From contig CAJKRY010000009.1 of NCBI GenBank assembly GCA_905202485.1, positions 20,187 to 84,186 on the forward strand: a stretch of DNA of 64,000 nucleotides. Direction: 5' to 3'. Source of the DNA: an uncultured Methanomassiliicoccus sp. Lineage in GTDB: Archaea; Thermoplasmatota; Thermoplasmata; Methanomassiliicoccales; Methanomassiliicoccaceae. The translations under genes and the position numbers were made by a program. Within the stretch, counting starts at the first letter, position 1. Each line of letters opens with the position of its first letter. Below, in pieces: positions 7,836-18,061 of this stretch. The notes under the pieces were generated by a model. That model was not told the origin of the DNA, did not search any database, and saw only the letters and a list, made by a program, of their open reading frames with translations.

Positions 7836-10800
7836 ATGAAACAAAAAAGAAAATCAAAACATTCCAGACTTAAACATTCTATATTTTTAATATCATTATT
7901 AATGGTTTTTTCATTAGTTATCACTTTCTCAATTCTAGATATTTCCGATTCTGACGAACAATCAGTGCCGAATATATCTGAACAAGTAGATTACTCATTT
8001 CCCAATTATACTCTTAATTTTATTAATTGCAGTCCTGACGATCCTTATCAATATAACTATTCAGTTGAATTAGATGGAGCTGTGGTATCTGAATACTGTG
8101 TAACTTATTCATTTAAAGATGATACAGCACAGATCGAGACTGTAACTTCTGCTAATACAGAACCAATAGTGTTTATCACTGCAGATTCAGTTGAACATGG
8201 TGGCATTAATTATGAGAAAATTGCAGTAGGTAAGGCATTTATGAATAAAAATGGTGATAAAATTAATCTAAAATCACTTTGTCTCTCATCTGCAGTCTCT
8301 TCAGTTAATGGTAGTGCTTTCTATAAACAAACTTCATTGAAGTCAGTTTATATAGATGAAGGTTTAGTAGAGCTCATAGGTTCAGGTACCAATGCATATA
8401 CATTTCGAGAATGCACAGGGTTAGAATATCTGCATCTTCCTGATAGTCTAACTACCATAGGTGCACGTGCATTTATTACCTGTACTTCATTAACTCACAT
8501 AGAATTCGGAACAAATTCATCCTCAACTAATTTAGATAAAATCTCAGAGGGTGCATTTGACTCGTGTACTTCATTAACTTCCATTATCCTGCCAGAAAAA
8601 TTGACTGATGTGGGGACTGGCACTTTTGCAGTTTGTAAATCTCTAGAATCTGTAGAATTCAAATCTTCTAATGAACTCACATTAAATTCAGCATTTCGTG
8701 GTACTTCTAGCAGTGCTGCATGTCCTGCACTGAAAACTGTTATTTTTAATGACAATGTAAAACTTACACTCAAAGGAGAGTTTAGAGACGCTATCTCCTT
8801 GGAGTCAATAACTCTTCCTGCAAACATCACAAGTATAAATAGTAATACATTTAAAGGGTGTACATCCCTTAAATCTATAAACATAGCAGACGCAGATCAA
8901 AACTCAGCTTATATTTCAGAAAACGGAATGGTATTGGAAAAAATGGAGGATGGATATAATCTATTAATATGTCCAGAGGGATTAAAGGAAATAACCATTC
9001 CACAAAAAGTGACATCCATTGATGGGCTATTTAAAAATAGAAGTACTATATCAAAAGTTACATTTGACTCGGTGTCTTTAGTTATTAAAGATGATGAATT
9101 TCTTAATTGCACATCACTAACAGACGTTGTGTTTAATAATTGCACCATTACATCAATCGGTGCTAATGCTTTTTGTGAGACTGGTATATATACTATAACT
9201 ATTCCAGATTCAGTCCAAAGTATCGGTGAGAACGCGTTTAAAAATTGTCGGTCGTTAACTACGGTGTATATTAACGAATCATCACGCTTAAACTCAATTG
9301 GGGATCATGTATTCTATGGTTGTAGCTATTTAGACCTGTTTCATATTCCTGCATCCGTTGAGTCTCTTGGAACAGATGTGTTCTATGGCTGTACAAGTAT
9401 GAGTAAGCTTTCTGTATCTGAGAATAATGATATGTATGATTTACAGACTGGTTTATTAATAGAGAAGCAAAAATCAAATAGTGACAGTAAAATAATATAT
9501 GTTTTATCAACAGTTTCAGAGATCACAATTCCTGAGGCTGTAACTGGGTATACCGCCAATGCGTTTCTTAGTAACACAATCAGTAAAATTTCAGTTAATG
9601 AATCTAACATCACATATTCTTCAAAAGATGGATACTTGATGAGTGCTGATGAAACAAAATTATTGTTTGTGGGTGGAGGTGTAAAAGATCTTTGTCTGAC
9701 TGATTCGATTTCACTAATTCTCAGTGATGCCTTTAAATATGCTGCTTCTTTAACTTCAATTTCTTGGATAGGTACCAGTCTTGAAATTGAGAGCAATGCG
9801 GTTTCTGGTTTGCAGTATTTAAAAACTGTATCGCTGTCTGCCACGGGTAATATAACTCTAAACAGTCATTCAATCAACTCGTGTTCCAGTGTTGAGTCTA
9901 TAATAATTGATGCTGGCAAACTATCTTTAAATACATTATCTGCAACCGACACAGTATTCTATGGGTGTGGATATGACAACCTAACAATCAGCTTACAATA
10001 TGATGAGATTTTATTAGATGATTCAGGTGGTTATGCCATATCTTATTGTTATGGCCTTAATTCTCTGAATGTCTCTGATGACAGTCTGAAGGGTAAGATT
10101 TTAGGAAAATATAATGGTATTAAGATTAATGTATTCGATAAAATTGAGAATAAGTTTAAGGAGAATAATCCCGTATCATTTATTCTAGGTATCAGTAATG
10201 AAATAACTTCAGAAATAAATGATTTTAACTATAGCATCACATCGATAACTAAAACTTCCACTGGTGGATCATTCGAATTCAGTTTTACTACAGCCGATGG
10301 ACGCACATGTTATGATGTCGAATTGTCTAATGTCCTTTCATATGACATAAAGAATGGGGCATTCTTAATTGATGTTAGTAAAATCGTTTCCGACTCTGAG
10401 AATATTGTTGTTATTGAAAAAACGGGCACTAAAGACATAACTGTTTCATTCGATGTCGGAAGTGGATCATCTGTAGAGTCAATATATATTATTGGTGGTA
10501 CAACAATATTGCCTGGTGAAATGCCCGCAATATCTTTAGACGGCTATCAATTCAGCGGATGGTATCTCGATAGTAACTATTCCACAATATATAAACAAAC
10601 ACCAATTTACAGTGATATAACATTACATGCAAGATGGATTCCACTCGCAGGTGTTGAATTAAATTTCTCAAGTGCTTCTGGAGTTATAACAATCATACAC
10701 GATATAGATGGTGAATCATATCAAATAATGGACAGAGACAAATTAGTTGCTGGTGAAACATTCATTGCAAATTTTGATGCATATGAAGGTTTTGAATTAC

Positions 10801-12866
10801 TTGGGTGGGCTATCTATTCAGATGATAAAAAAATTTACACATGCGACGATTCGACCCTTAATTATACCATACCCGTAGACTCATCAATAACTTCCTTAAG
10901 AGTTGTTCCAGAATGCAGGTATTATTCTATGTCCAATTCGTTAACAAATATTACACACATAGATGCCATGCCACTTCCTGGGGATGATATCATGGAGCTA
11001 TGGAGTTATCACAGTGGTAATGTGAATACTGATCATTCAGTATGGACTGGATTTCCGAGCATCCCTCTCATTGTAGATGATTCCGTCTATGTAAGAGCAA
11101 ATGATGATCTGCTCAAACTCGATATCTATTCTGGGCAGACCTTAAAATCAGTAACTATTCCATCAACTACAGTTAAAGCATATTACCATTATCTTGGATA
11201 TGGCGGAGGGGTCATCGTAGACTATGCCGCAGAAAAAGCATATGATCTCAATCTGAATGAACTTTACGACCTGAAATATCCATTCAAAGCAGTGTTCTAC
11301 AATGATGGATATTTCTACGGGACGTATGACAATAAGCTGTGGAAATTTGATGCGGAATCCGGTGAGTTATGCAATAATGAAAATTGGCTCAATGGAGTTT
11401 CAATCAGCTGGCATAGTTTATATGGCACCACATCTTCTCCATTGTTTCTTGGAGACAAGATCTATTATGTTGAAATAAATGGCGATTTCAGATTAATAGG
11501 ATCCATTAGCATATCTAATGGTGCTAAAGATTCAATTAAATTAACGTCACTAAATAAACTATTAATCGATGATGGATGGCTTACACATTACCAGTGTGAT
11601 GGTAAAGATTACTTATTTGTGACTGCGTATCATGCAGGTTTGTTTGAAAGCAGTACTCAAGGGTCTACAATAGCATTCGTAGAAGTGGATGAAACTGGTA
11701 ATTTTGTTAAAACATCTGAAAAATATATACAAATTCCAACAGTTTCAGGAACTGCATCTGCCTTTATCGTATTCAATGGTCGTGGGTACATCAACATATC
11801 CGATACATCAGGTTCTAAAATTTCTGGTCAGTTTTATGTATTTGATGTGGATAAATTAATACAAGATGTAGCAAGTAATGCCTGGAATAAAAATAATACT
11901 TTCAATAAATACCTGATCTATCAGGAAGATAGCGTAAGTTCTCATGGATCTATTGTGCTGAATGCATCACAATTTGATAGTACTGGTCAGGTATATATTT
12001 ACTTGTTACCCTACAGCAGTGCAGATCAAGCCGTTTATATATTCACAGATTCTAGTGAAAAAACCACTGCTGAAAAATATTTTGTGACTTCGAAAACTGG
12101 AATAGCTTATGGGTCTCAGGCAGTTCGTGTTGGTTCAGAAGGCCAGCTTATCTGGTATGTTGATTCCGGAAGGCTGTACTGTTATGGTGAGAAATCACTT
12201 AATGCATACTTTTTTATGGTATCGGATGAAGTTGGCACACACTGGGTAAAGGTTACCGGAAGTAACTCAATTAATGAGGCATTAACAGATCTAGGTTTCA
12301 GTATTGAAAATGGACAAGTCTCATATGATGGTATGATTCAGAAAATATACTATTATGATAAAGGCTGGAAAGAATCATCACAATTGCTCTCAATTCATGA
12401 TTCATTTAATTATTTTATCATATCAAGTTCTGCAGATTTATCTCAAGAATATTACTATTACTCCGATGACCAGATTAAAACATGTGATACGCTAGATATC
12501 TTATCTGATAAATCTTTAATCAATATGCAGTTATATACAGATATTTTCAATATGGATGAATCATATACTGTTGAAGGAAATTCTGTAATTTTTAAGATAT
12601 CTGTCAATAAAATTATCGAAGATTTGGATGATAGTTGGATTATTTCATTGCATGTCAAATACAGTGATCTTAGCACAATTTCTATACAGTCACCGATAAT
12701 TCTTAATGATAAGTCCATAGACCTTTCAATTAAATCTACAGGTACAAGTTCTCCAGTGGAATATGTTATCAGCATATGGGATAAAATTCCTGAGTATAAT
12801 TCTAATGCTACATTGTATCTGCATAAATCTGGATATATCTCTTCATCAGAGGTTGGTGACCAATGA
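7836..12866 (+). CDS. giant secreted adhesin-like protein: BspA LRRs, InlB repeat, propeller, DUF4430-like end
   Basis: About 1676 residues, exported through an N-terminal hydrophobic segment (FLISLLMVFSLVITFSIL). Start chosen at 7836, where GGTG stands six bases upstream; the frame is open to 7794 but that part is the preceding terminator. Domains in order: BspA-type leucine-rich repeats (about 120-760; recurrent LxxIxLPxxLTxIGxxAFxxCTSL); an InlB B-repeat/Flg_new module (about 880-950; FSGWYLDSNYS, ITLHARW); a PQQ-like propeller (about 1060-1440); a DUF4430-like module (about 1460-1560; NAYFFMVSDEVGTHWVKV). There is no C-terminal anchor; the next gene overlaps its stop by 4 bp and has one, so the two may form a cell-surface complex. 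BspA and InlB modules are known from host- and glycan-contacting proteins. Codon use is AT-rich compared with the importer genes. Confidence 0.82.
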   Translation: MKQKRKSKHSRLKHSIFLISLLMVFSLVITFSILDISDSDEQSVPNISEQVDYSFPNYTLNFINCSPDDPYQYNYSVELDGAVVSEYCVTYSFKDDTAQIETVTSANTEPIVFITADSVEHGGINYEKIAVGKAFMNKNGDKINLKSLCLSSAVSSVNGSAFYKQTSLKSVYIDEGLVELIGSGTNAYTFRECTGLEYLHLPDSLTTIGARAFITCTSLTHIEFGTNSSSTNLDKISEGAFDSCTSLTSIILPEKLTDVGTGTFAVCKSLESVEFKSSNELTLNSAFRGTSSSAACPALKTVIFNDNVKLTLKGEFRDAISLESITLPANITSINSNTFKGCTSLKSINIADADQNSAYISENGMVLEKMEDGYNLLICPEGLKEITIPQKVTSIDGLFKNRSTISKVTFDSVSLVIKDDEFLNCTSLTDVVFNNCTITSIGANAFCETGIYTITIPDSVQSIGENAFKNCRSLTTVYINESSRLNSIGDHVFYGCSYLDLFHIPASVESLGTDVFYGCTSMSKLSVSENNDMYDLQTGLLIEKQKSNSDSKIIYVLSTVSEITIPEAVTGYTANAFLSNTISKISVNESNITYSSKDGYLMSADETKLLFVGGGVKDLCLTDSISLILSDAFKYAASLTSISWIGTSLEIESNAVSGLQYLKTVSLSATGNITLNSHSINSCSSVESIIIDAGKLSLNTLSATDTVFYGCGYDNLTISLQYDEILLDDSGGYAISYCYGLNSLNVSDDSLKGKILGKYNGIKINVFDKIENKFKENNPVSFILGISNEITSEINDFNYSITSITKTSTGGSFEFSFTTADGRTCYDVELSNVLSYDIKNGAFLIDVSKIVSDSENIVVIEKTGTKDITVSFDVGSGSSVESIYIIGGTTILPGEMPAISLDGYQFSGWYLDSNYSTIYKQTPIYSDITLHARWIPLAGVELNFSSASGVITIIHDIDGESYQIMDRDKLVAGETFIANFDAYEGFELLGWAIYSDDKKIYTCDDSTLNYTIPVDSSITSLRVVPECRYYSMSNSLTNITHIDAMPLPGDDIMELWSYHSGNVNTDHSVWTGFPSIPLIVDDSVYVRANDDLLKLDIYSGQTLKSVTIPSTTVKAYYHYLGYGGGVIVDYAAEKAYDLNLNELYDLKYPFKAVFYNDGYFYGTYDNKLWKFDAESGELCNNENWLNGVSISWHSLYGTTSSPLFLGDKIYYVEINGDFRLIGSISISNGAKDSIKLTSLNKLLIDDGWLTHYQCDGKDYLFVTAYHAGLFESSTQGSTIAFVEVDETGNFVKTSEKYIQIPTVSGTASAFIVFNGRGYINISDTSGSKISGQFYVFDVDKLIQDVASNAWNKNNTFNKYLIYQEDSVSSHGSIVLNASQFDSTGQVYIYLLPYSSADQAVYIFTDSSEKTTAEKYFVTSKTGIAYGSQAVRVGSEGQLIWYVDSGRLYCYGEKSLNAYFFMVSDEVGTHWVKVTGSNSINEALTDLGFSIENGQVSYDGMIQKIYYYDKGWKESSQLLSIHDSFNYFIISSSADLSQEYYYYSDDQIKTCDTLDILSDKSLINMQLYTDIFNMDESYTVEGNSVIFKISVNKIIEDLDDSWIISLHVKYSDLSTISIQSPIILNDKSIDLSIKSTGTSSPVEYVISIWDKIPEYNSNATLYLHKSGYISSSEVGDQ

Positions 12867-15625
12867 ACCGTGTAAAAAATATACAGGTTTTAGCGGTTGT
12901 ATTACTGCTAGGTGTCTGTATATCTCCGGCTTTCTGTCAGGTTGGTAGTGCAGAAAATGAAAGCATATTTAACGAGCTTCACATAGAATATGGGAATGGA
13001 ATTGTTCATGTATCTGGAGAGTTAAGTAATTACCAGCCTAATTCGATTCTTTATCTGAATATATGCCCATCAGGAACAAACGATTCTAAAACAGATTCTT
13101 ATATCTTGTTAAGCAGTGCTTACTTTGATGACTCTTTTAACACCGGCTATTTAGAAGATGGCAAATATTGCATCAAGTTTGATTATGCCAAAGAGTTATC
13201 TAGATCCACGTACCAGACTGAAGAGTTTACCGTAAAAAATACTTCAGAGATTATCCCCGTTACTGGAGTCACTTTGAATAAGTCTGCATTAACACTTGCT
13301 GCTGGTGAATCTGAGCGTCTGAATGCTAATATAACTCCGGCAATCGCTACTAACCGCAACATCTCTTGGAAATCAGACAACACTTCTGTTGCAGAGGTGG
13401 ATTCTAAAACTGGTATTGTCAACGGCTTGTCTTCTGGAACTGCAACAATCACAGTTACTACAGAAGATGGAAATAAAACAGCAAGCTGTACCGTTACAGT
13501 AACTTCAACGGCGCCTTCTGGTGGAAATATCTCACTTTCGTCTGAAAAAATAAAAATATACAATAATGGTGAAGGAGTTAAACTTTCTGCAACCCTTTCA
13601 TCTGGAATTTCTACCTCAGATTTGAATTGGTATAGCAGTAAACCAGAAATAGTATCATTTTTAGTCGGGACATCCTTTAGAGATACTGTATTAGGTACTG
13701 CTTCAGTGACATTGGTTGGTTTAGAGACTGGTAGTGCTACTATAACCGTAGTTTCTCCAACTGCATCTGCGACTTGTGAAATTACTGTCTCTGAAAAACC
13801 AGCTGACACATCTAAGGAGTGGTATTATTTTTACATACAATTTAAAAAAGATTCAAGTGCAGCAAGCGGAACAAAATTTTCATCAGATGCTGAAAAAGGA
13901 TTCTGGTTAGCAGGTTATGGAACAAATGCCGCGAATGCTTTAGAAAATGTATGTGGTGAAAATGGTATAAACATCATGCTAGTTACGAAAGGAGCTCTTA
14001 GGGGATGGTTGGGAACATTCTTTGGACTTGGAGATGAACAACAATCTAACGGGGATTGGAAGTATTGGTCGCAATATAAATGGACTGGGGCAGACTTTTC
14101 TTCCAGCGGTTCATGGTCTTATAACAATTCTTCATTAGGTTACTATGATACTGGAGGAACATTTGCACTTATAAGACAGATTACCTCTGTTGATGGGGCT
14201 TCTGCAGGAATCAATGTAAAGGCATCCGACTGTCCTCAAGAGCTCAGACATGATGACTCAAGTGTTACAGTTGCATATAACACAAACGGAGGCTCAGTTA
14301 CCAGTTTCACAGAAAAAGTGAAGAAAGGAGACTCTGTAAATCTTTCAAAATCTGCCGGAACTAAGGAAGGATACAAGTTCATGGGATGGAATACTAAATC
14401 CTCTGCAGTAACAGGTTTATCATCGCTTAATGCAGATTCAGACATAACACTGTACGCAGTATGGATTTCAGCATCTGCAGAAGTCACTACAACAAAAAAT
14501 CCTGACGGATCAGAGACTACGACGATAAAAGACGAGAAGCAGAATGAAGACGGTACCACTTCTTCTATTACTCAATCGACAACAGTAAAAGAAGAGAAAG
14601 ACGGCTCTACAAAAACTTCAGTGGATAAGACGGAAACAGTCAAAAACTCTGAAGGAAAAGTTCAGTCTGTAATTGAAGAAAAAAGCAATGAAACTGTTGA
14701 TGCCAACGGCTCTGTAGATAAACAGACAGATAAAATAATTAAAGACGCAGAGGGCAACAACCTCGAAGAGACGACAGCTTTAGAGCTAACTGACAAAACA
14801 ACAGGCGTCTCCACATCCGCTGAAATCAAAAAAGATTCGGCAGGCAATATGCAGACTTCTTCAACTTCGCAAGTAGAACTGGAAAACACCGGCGGAGTAG
14901 CAAAAATAGACTCTTCCGTAATTGAAACTGTTCTCAAGCAGGCTGAAAAAGTTAAAGCTGTTGCAGCGGAAAAAGATGCAGACATAGAACACGTTTTAGA
15001 AATTGAAACTAAAGCAAATCAGACTACAGAGTCTGCTACCGTCGAAGTGCCGGCAGAGTCTCTTTCTAAAATTGCCGAGTCAGATGTTAAACTGAAACTG
15101 AAAACTGATGTGGGAGAAATCGAAATACCTCCGGAAGTAGCTAAAAACCTGGCATCAAACGAAGGTGAAAAAGTCTCATTGGGAATATCCAAAGCAAACA
15201 AAGAGGAACTCAATGACAAACAGCAGGAGGCTGTTGGAGATTCCCCGGTTTTCAACCTTTCTGCCAAATCTGATGAAAATGAGATCCACGAACTCGGAGG
15301 AACTGTAAAAATTACTGTGCCTTATGAACTCAAGGAAGGAGAAGATCCTGCAAAGATCACCGTCTGGTTTATTGATGAATTGGGAAATATCGTGAAAAAG
15401 AACTCCATATATAATGAAGAAACAAAATCAATCACATTCGAGACGGATCATTATTCACTTTATTTCATCAAGGAAGACGCCAGCGATCCGGATCCGGTAG
15501 CTCCGCCGAAGGAAGATGATAAGAAAAGTGGCAGCAATAGGATATATTACGCAGCAGCCGCGATTGCAATACTTGCAGTTATTGCAGCAGCGCTTGTAAT
15601 GCTGCGTAAGAAAAATAAACTCTAA
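12863..15625 (+). CDS. surface protein with BIG2 domains, DUF4430-like module, InlB repeat and C-terminal anchor
   Basis: 920 residues. The start overlaps the previous stop (ATGA), with GGTG just upstream. Order: signal peptide (about 1-28); a beta-rich region; two Ig-like BIG2 domains (about 135-310; VTGVTLNKSALTLAAGES and the SGTATITVTTEDG signature); a DUF4430-like module (about 320-450; GFWLAGYGTNAANALENV, WKYWSQYKW); an InlB B-repeat (about 470-535; YKFMGWNTKSS, ITLYAVW); a long Thr/Ser/Lys/Glu-rich stalk; and a membrane helix (YYAAAAIAILAVIAAALVML) followed by RKKNKL. It is anchored with the N-terminal part outside. The 5' two thirds are AT-rich, the stalk and anchor resemble the rest of the window, hinting at a mosaic origin. 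Confidence 0.82.
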   Translation: MNRVKNIQVLAVVLLLGVCISPAFCQVGSAENESIFNELHIEYGNGIVHVSGELSNYQPNSILYLNICPSGTNDSKTDSYILLSSAYFDDSFNTGYLEDGKYCIKFDYAKELSRSTYQTEEFTVKNTSEIIPVTGVTLNKSALTLAAGESERLNANITPAIATNRNISWKSDNTSVAEVDSKTGIVNGLSSGTATITVTTEDGNKTASCTVTVTSTAPSGGNISLSSEKIKIYNNGEGVKLSATLSSGISTSDLNWYSSKPEIVSFLVGTSFRDTVLGTASVTLVGLETGSATITVVSPTASATCEITVSEKPADTSKEWYYFYIQFKKDSSAASGTKFSSDAEKGFWLAGYGTNAANALENVCGENGINIMLVTKGALRGWLGTFFGLGDEQQSNGDWKYWSQYKWTGADFSSSGSWSYNNSSLGYYDTGGTFALIRQITSVDGASAGINVKASDCPQELRHDDSSVTVAYNTNGGSVTSFTEKVKKGDSVNLSKSAGTKEGYKFMGWNTKSSAVTGLSSLNADSDITLYAVWISASAEVTTTKNPDGSETTTIKDEKQNEDGTTSSITQSTTVKEEKDGSTKTSVDKTETVKNSEGKVQSVIEEKSNETVDANGSVDKQTDKIIKDAEGNNLEETTALELTDKTTGVSTSAEIKKDSAGNMQTSSTSQVELENTGGVAKIDSSVIETVLKQAEKVKAVAAEKDADIEHVLEIETKANQTTESATVEVPAESLSKIAESDVKLKLKTDVGEIEIPPEVAKNLASNEGEKVSLGISKANKEELNDKQQEAVGDSPVFNLSAKSDENEIHELGGTVKITVPYELKEGEDPAKITVWFIDELGNIVKKNSIYNEETKSITFETDHYSLYFIKEDASDPDPVAPPKEDDKKSGSNRIYYAAAAIAILAVIAAALVMLRKKNKL

Positions 15626-15635
15626 ACACCCCAAC

Positions 15636-15675
15636 ACGCTCTTTGTGCCGGACACAGAGAGCGTTTTTATTTTTT
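15636..15675 (+). terminator. terminator after the surface-protein operon
   Basis: ACGCTCT and AGAGCGT, with an inner GTG/CAC pairing, form a long stem (15636-15664) followed directly by TTTTTATTTTTTATT. A strong intrinsic-type terminator ending the 6738-15625 unit. Confidence 0.8.
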
Positions 15676-15729
15676 ATTAATCCTGCAAGACATTATTTAT
15701 CGTCTGAATCTGCGAATCCAGCTCAGCCA

Positions 15730-15787
15730 ATTGGATGATATTCATACTACCATATTCTAATGGATGATATATCCGATAAATTAAATA
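15730..15787 (+). promoter_or_regulatory. promoter of importer C with two ATTGGATGATAT motifs
   Basis: ATTGGATGATAT (15730-15741) and AATGGATGATAT (15759-15770), 29 bp apart, lie directly upstream of the TATA-like TTAAATA (15781-15787). The ATG at 15815 is only about 30 bases after the TATA box, so the mRNA is probably leaderless or nearly so. The motif position immediately upstream of TATA/BRE fits a transcription factor site. Confidence 0.55.
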
Positions 15788-15814
15788 CTCAATAGTCTTC
15801 CTTCTTCTGATTTT

Positions 15815-16954
15815 ATGGTAAATGTCAAAGTCATTGCAGTTGCAGCCGTTGCCATACTGATTGTGGCCGGGATAGGCGTCTACGCCGCCACCAGTGGCGA
15901 CAATGATACTCAAAAGGGAGGTTTCTATTCCTGGGATCCCACAGTCTTGGAGGTCAACGGTGCCTACTCGAACTCCACCCCGAGCCTGCTGACCATGCTT
16001 GACGATCTGTACGAAGGAATTTATGGAAAGCTTCCGTCTACTGATAATATCAACATAAATTCGATACCGTCTGAAGATCTTTGGCCGTATGAAAAATATG
16101 TGACGATAAATGACGATGAATCTCTTTCAGTGCGGACATACAATTCTTCAAGCACGGGAAAGACTGTCCCCAATGCAGTTACTTCAATAGAAGGCACAGC
16201 AGAAAAAGTGGTCTGCTATACAGCAGCTTATGTAGATACGATTTACAATATCCTTTGTTCATATTGTGAAGAAGATAGGGGAAACAGCCCGAAGGCTGAT
16301 GCCAGGCTTTGGGAAATCGTGGTAGGAGTATCATCAGACTGCAAATCAGCTTTGGAATCAGACTTCAACATAAAAGTTCCCGGCAGCGTACTGATTTTTG
16401 ATTTGGGCGAAAAGCTTGTCACTTACTCAGAACAGCTGGCTGGTGAGTGCGCAGAGGATGAAAATATTGTAATTTTCATGACTGAATACAATATACGTTC
16501 CACCAATGCAAAAATCACAGAAGACACTGTAAAATCAATCGAGAACAACACCAACGGAAAAGTCAAGGTTGTTTTCCTGCTCTCAAACTCTCTGAGCATG
16601 GTGCTGAGCAACACAGAAATGATCGGCTCAGTATTAGGAATTGAACACACTGAAGAATTCATCAGCGACGCTCTCGTCGACATATATGCAATTAAATCAG
16701 AAATAAAAAACATGGCTCTGCAGGAAAAGCATACTGTATATGTAGAGACAGCTTCAGGAAAAGCAGCCGGCTCGGGAAACCTGATAACAAATCTGCTTAC
16801 TGAGATTTTAGGCCTGGATAACATTGCAGACAAACTTACTCTGATGGAATCAAAGCTGTCTGATGAACAGATTATCAATTCACAGCCTGACGTGATCATC
16901 TTTTATTCCAATGACTCAAGGACTATGGATGAAAAGATGAGAGTTCCTGTATGA
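15815..16954 (+). CDS. divergent ABC importer binding protein of operon C
   Basis: 379 residues with an N-terminal membrane/lipoprotein-like signal (VIAVAAVAILIVAGIGVYAA). The body is a diverged TroA/BtuF-type binding protein: segments such as SVLIFDLGEKLVTYSEQLAG, EILGLDNIADKL and QPDVIIFYSNDSRTMDE match the second lobe of that fold. It ends soon after that segment, without the usual C-terminal lobe helix, so it is shorter at the C-terminus than the paralogues at 4371 and 22765, and it lacks their DUF4430-like front module. Identification rests mainly on context: it is followed by a FecCD permease and its ATPase. A weak hairpin separates it from the permease, which may lower expression of the membrane parts relative to the binding protein. 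Confidence 0.7.
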   Translation: MVNVKVIAVAAVAILIVAGIGVYAATSGDNDTQKGGFYSWDPTVLEVNGAYSNSTPSLLTMLDDLYEGIYGKLPSTDNININSIPSEDLWPYEKYVTINDDESLSVRTYNSSSTGKTVPNAVTSIEGTAEKVVCYTAAYVDTIYNILCSYCEEDRGNSPKADARLWEIVVGVSSDCKSALESDFNIKVPGSVLIFDLGEKLVTYSEQLAGECAEDENIVIFMTEYNIRSTNAKITEDTVKSIENNTNGKVKVVFLLSNSLSMVLSNTEMIGSVLGIEHTEEFISDALVDIYAIKSEIKNMALQEKHTVYVETASGKAAGSGNLITNLLTEILGLDNIADKLTLMESKLSDEQIINSQPDVIIFYSNDSRTMDEKMRVPV

Positions 16955-16965
16955 GCTGAGTTTAA

Positions 16966-16999
16966 TCTGGACTCACTTCCAGACTTTTCTTTTTATTTT
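16966..16999 (+). terminator. weak intergenic terminator/attenuator in operon C
   Basis: TCTGGA (16966-16971) pairs with TCCAGA (16978-16983), followed by CTTTTCTTTTTATTTT. The six-pair stem is weak, and the permease gene starts 9 bases later, so it may only attenuate readthrough. Confidence 0.4.
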
Positions 17000-17007
17000 G
17001 TGATATC

Positions 17008-18060
17008 ATGACAAGCGAAGAACTGAAGACGCTGCTCAATCTGCACAAAGCAAACAAAAGAAAACTGCAGCTGATCGTAGCAGCACTTCTGATTCTTTTG
17101 ATCGTATGTTTCACAGCCTGCATATTTGTCGGTTCTGTAGATCTTGATTTCAAAACAGCAATTGACGCTCTGCTGGGAAAAGCCTCTTGGAGCCAGAATC
17201 AGATTGTAAGAGACATAAGAACGCCGAGGCTGATCTGTGCCGCCGTGGTGGGAGCTTCGCTTTCGGTGGCGGGAATGGCTATGCAGGCGCTATTCAAAAA
17301 TCCGATGGCTTCTCCATCAGTATTGGGAATATCCTCAGGAGCTTCATTCGGTGCGGCTTTATATATCGCTGTCGGATACGGCATGTTTCAGATGGCATAT
17401 GGAGCTTCACTCTGCGCATTTCTGATGGCTGCTCTGACAATGTTTCTTGTCTATGCGTTAGCTTATCAGAAAAGAGGCGTCAACACGCTGATACTTCTGC
17501 TGGCGGGAATGGCCATAAGTGCGTTGTTCAGCGGGCTGACTTCTACCATTGAATTCTTTTCAGATGCTGACACTGTAAACAGCATTGTCTTCTGGATGCT
17601 GGGAAGTTTTGAAGGCTCAAACTGGGTTGATGTAAAAGTCATATTGATACCGGCAATCATCGGAATGATTTTAATTCTCATCAATGCAAGAGAATTAAAC
17701 ATCATCTCGGCTGGAGAAGGAAAGGCCCGTGCTCTCGGCGTAAATGTCAAAAATGTCAGGATCATGCTGCTGATCGGATCGTCAATACTCGTAGCATCTT
17801 CCGTGTCGATATGCGGCGTCATAAGTTTTGTGGGTTTGATTATTCCGCACATCTTCAGAACGCTGGGAGGACCGGACCATAAGTATCTGGCACCGATGTG
17901 CATTTTAGGCGGAGCATTGTTTATGATCATCGTAGATACGGTAGCCAGATCAATCATGCCACCTCAGGAGCTGCCGGTCGGCGTGATAACTTCGCTGATC
18001 GGAGCACCGTTCTTCATTTATATTATGAGAACAAAAAAGAAAGAAATCTGGAGTTCTTGA
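17008..18060 (+). CDS. FecCD/BtuC-type permease of importer C
   Basis: 350-residue integral membrane subunit of a type II importer, the normal family length (about 330-360) with around ten hydrophobic segments. Visible family motifs: RTPRLICAAVVGASLSVAGMAMQALFKNP, SPSVLGISSGASFGA, the LNIISAGEGKARALGVNV coupling region that contacts the ATPase, ISFVGLIIPHIFRTLGGPDHK and the C-terminal ELPVGVITSLIGAPFFIYIM. It follows the binding protein and ends 1 bp before the ATPase gene. Unlike the operon A and B permeases it has no linked propeller. Ligand unknown; the closest uses of this family are corrinoids, siderophores, heme and oxyanions. Confidence 0.93.
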   Translation: MTSEELKTLLNLHKANKRKLQLIVAALLILLIVCFTACIFVGSVDLDFKTAIDALLGKASWSQNQIVRDIRTPRLICAAVVGASLSVAGMAMQALFKNPMASPSVLGISSGASFGAALYIAVGYGMFQMAYGASLCAFLMAALTMFLVYALAYQKRGVNTLILLLAGMAISALFSGLTSTIEFFSDADTVNSIVFWMLGSFEGSNWVDVKVILIPAIIGMILILINARELNIISAGEGKARALGVNVKNVRIMLLIGSSILVASSVSICGVISFVGLIIPHIFRTLGGPDHKYLAPMCILGGALFMIIVDTVARSIMPPQELPVGVITSLIGAPFFIYIMRTKKKEIWSS

Positions 18061-18061
18061 C

